From positions 1 to 6,601 of the forward strand of contig DCQY01000017.1 in assembly GCA_002323995.1 (NCBI GenBank): a stretch of 6,601 nt of DNA, read 5' to 3'. The translations under genes were made by a program, and so were the position numbers. This DNA is from Akkermansiaceae bacterium UBA1506. GTDB taxonomy: Bacteria > Verrucomicrobiota > Verrucomicrobiia > Verrucomicrobiales > DEV007. The notes under the pieces were generated by a model. The model saw only the letters and a list, made by a program, of their open reading frames with translations. It had not been told where the DNA came from and did not search any database. Of the stretch, positions 6,489-6,601 are shown piece after piece. Every line of letters begins with the position of its first letter. Within the stretch, counting starts at the first letter, position 1.

Positions 6489-6601
6489 GTAATCGCACCA
6501 ATGGAAGAACGCACTGGAGTTAGCGAGGCGCGTAACTTGCCGGGATGACAATGCTTTGCAAGGACTTTCTTCTTTCTGCCACCCCTCAAATTCGGGACAA
6601 A

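Noticed and set aside
6299..6589. A 96-codon minus-strand frame and a 67-codon plus-strand frame near the right edge
   Set aside because: Both run straight across the tRNA-Tyr gene, and their translations are the familiar false peptides of tRNA sequence.

Overview
The window looks like a piece of an exopolysaccharide or capsule locus from a Gram-negative bacterium. Base composition is moderate, close to half GC by eye. The Wzc-type tyrosine autokinase and the WcaF-type acetyltransferase point to a surface polysaccharide pathway. Three of the four complete genes have no clear Shine-Dalgarno sequence, and the tRNA does not encode its CCA end. These traits would suit a lineage such as Verrucomicrobiota, but that assignment is a guess from style and not from a marker gene.

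From left to right: (1) the last 31 codons of a plus-strand protein cut by the window edge, perhaps a glycosyltransferase; (2) a WcaF-like hexapeptide acetyltransferase on the minus strand, convergent with (1); (3) a gap of about 450 bases holding a perfect 9-bp inverted repeat; (4) a plus-strand gene for an unrecognised multi-pass membrane protein of 309 residues; (5) a gap of about 470 bases with no convincing gene, ending in a hairpin just past the stop of the next gene; (6) a membrane-anchored TPR protein on the minus strand; (7) immediately upstream of it, a Wzc-like polysaccharide co-polymerase and BY-kinase; (8) a tRNA-Tyr(GTA) gene, also on the minus strand, near the right edge.

The Wzc-like protein and the TPR protein are separated by only 13 bases (or overlap, depending on the start chosen) and very probably form one transcription unit. 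The kinase would control polymer length and export in the inner membrane. The TPR protein, anchored by one N-terminal helix with its repeats outside the cytoplasm, is a candidate scaffold for the same assembly. The acetyltransferase would decorate the sugar building blocks. The role of the 309-residue membrane protein is unknown. No polymerase, flippase, outer-membrane exporter (Wza) or phosphatase (Wzb) lies in the window, so most of the pathway must be elsewhere. No CRISPR array, insertion sequence or phage gene was seen.
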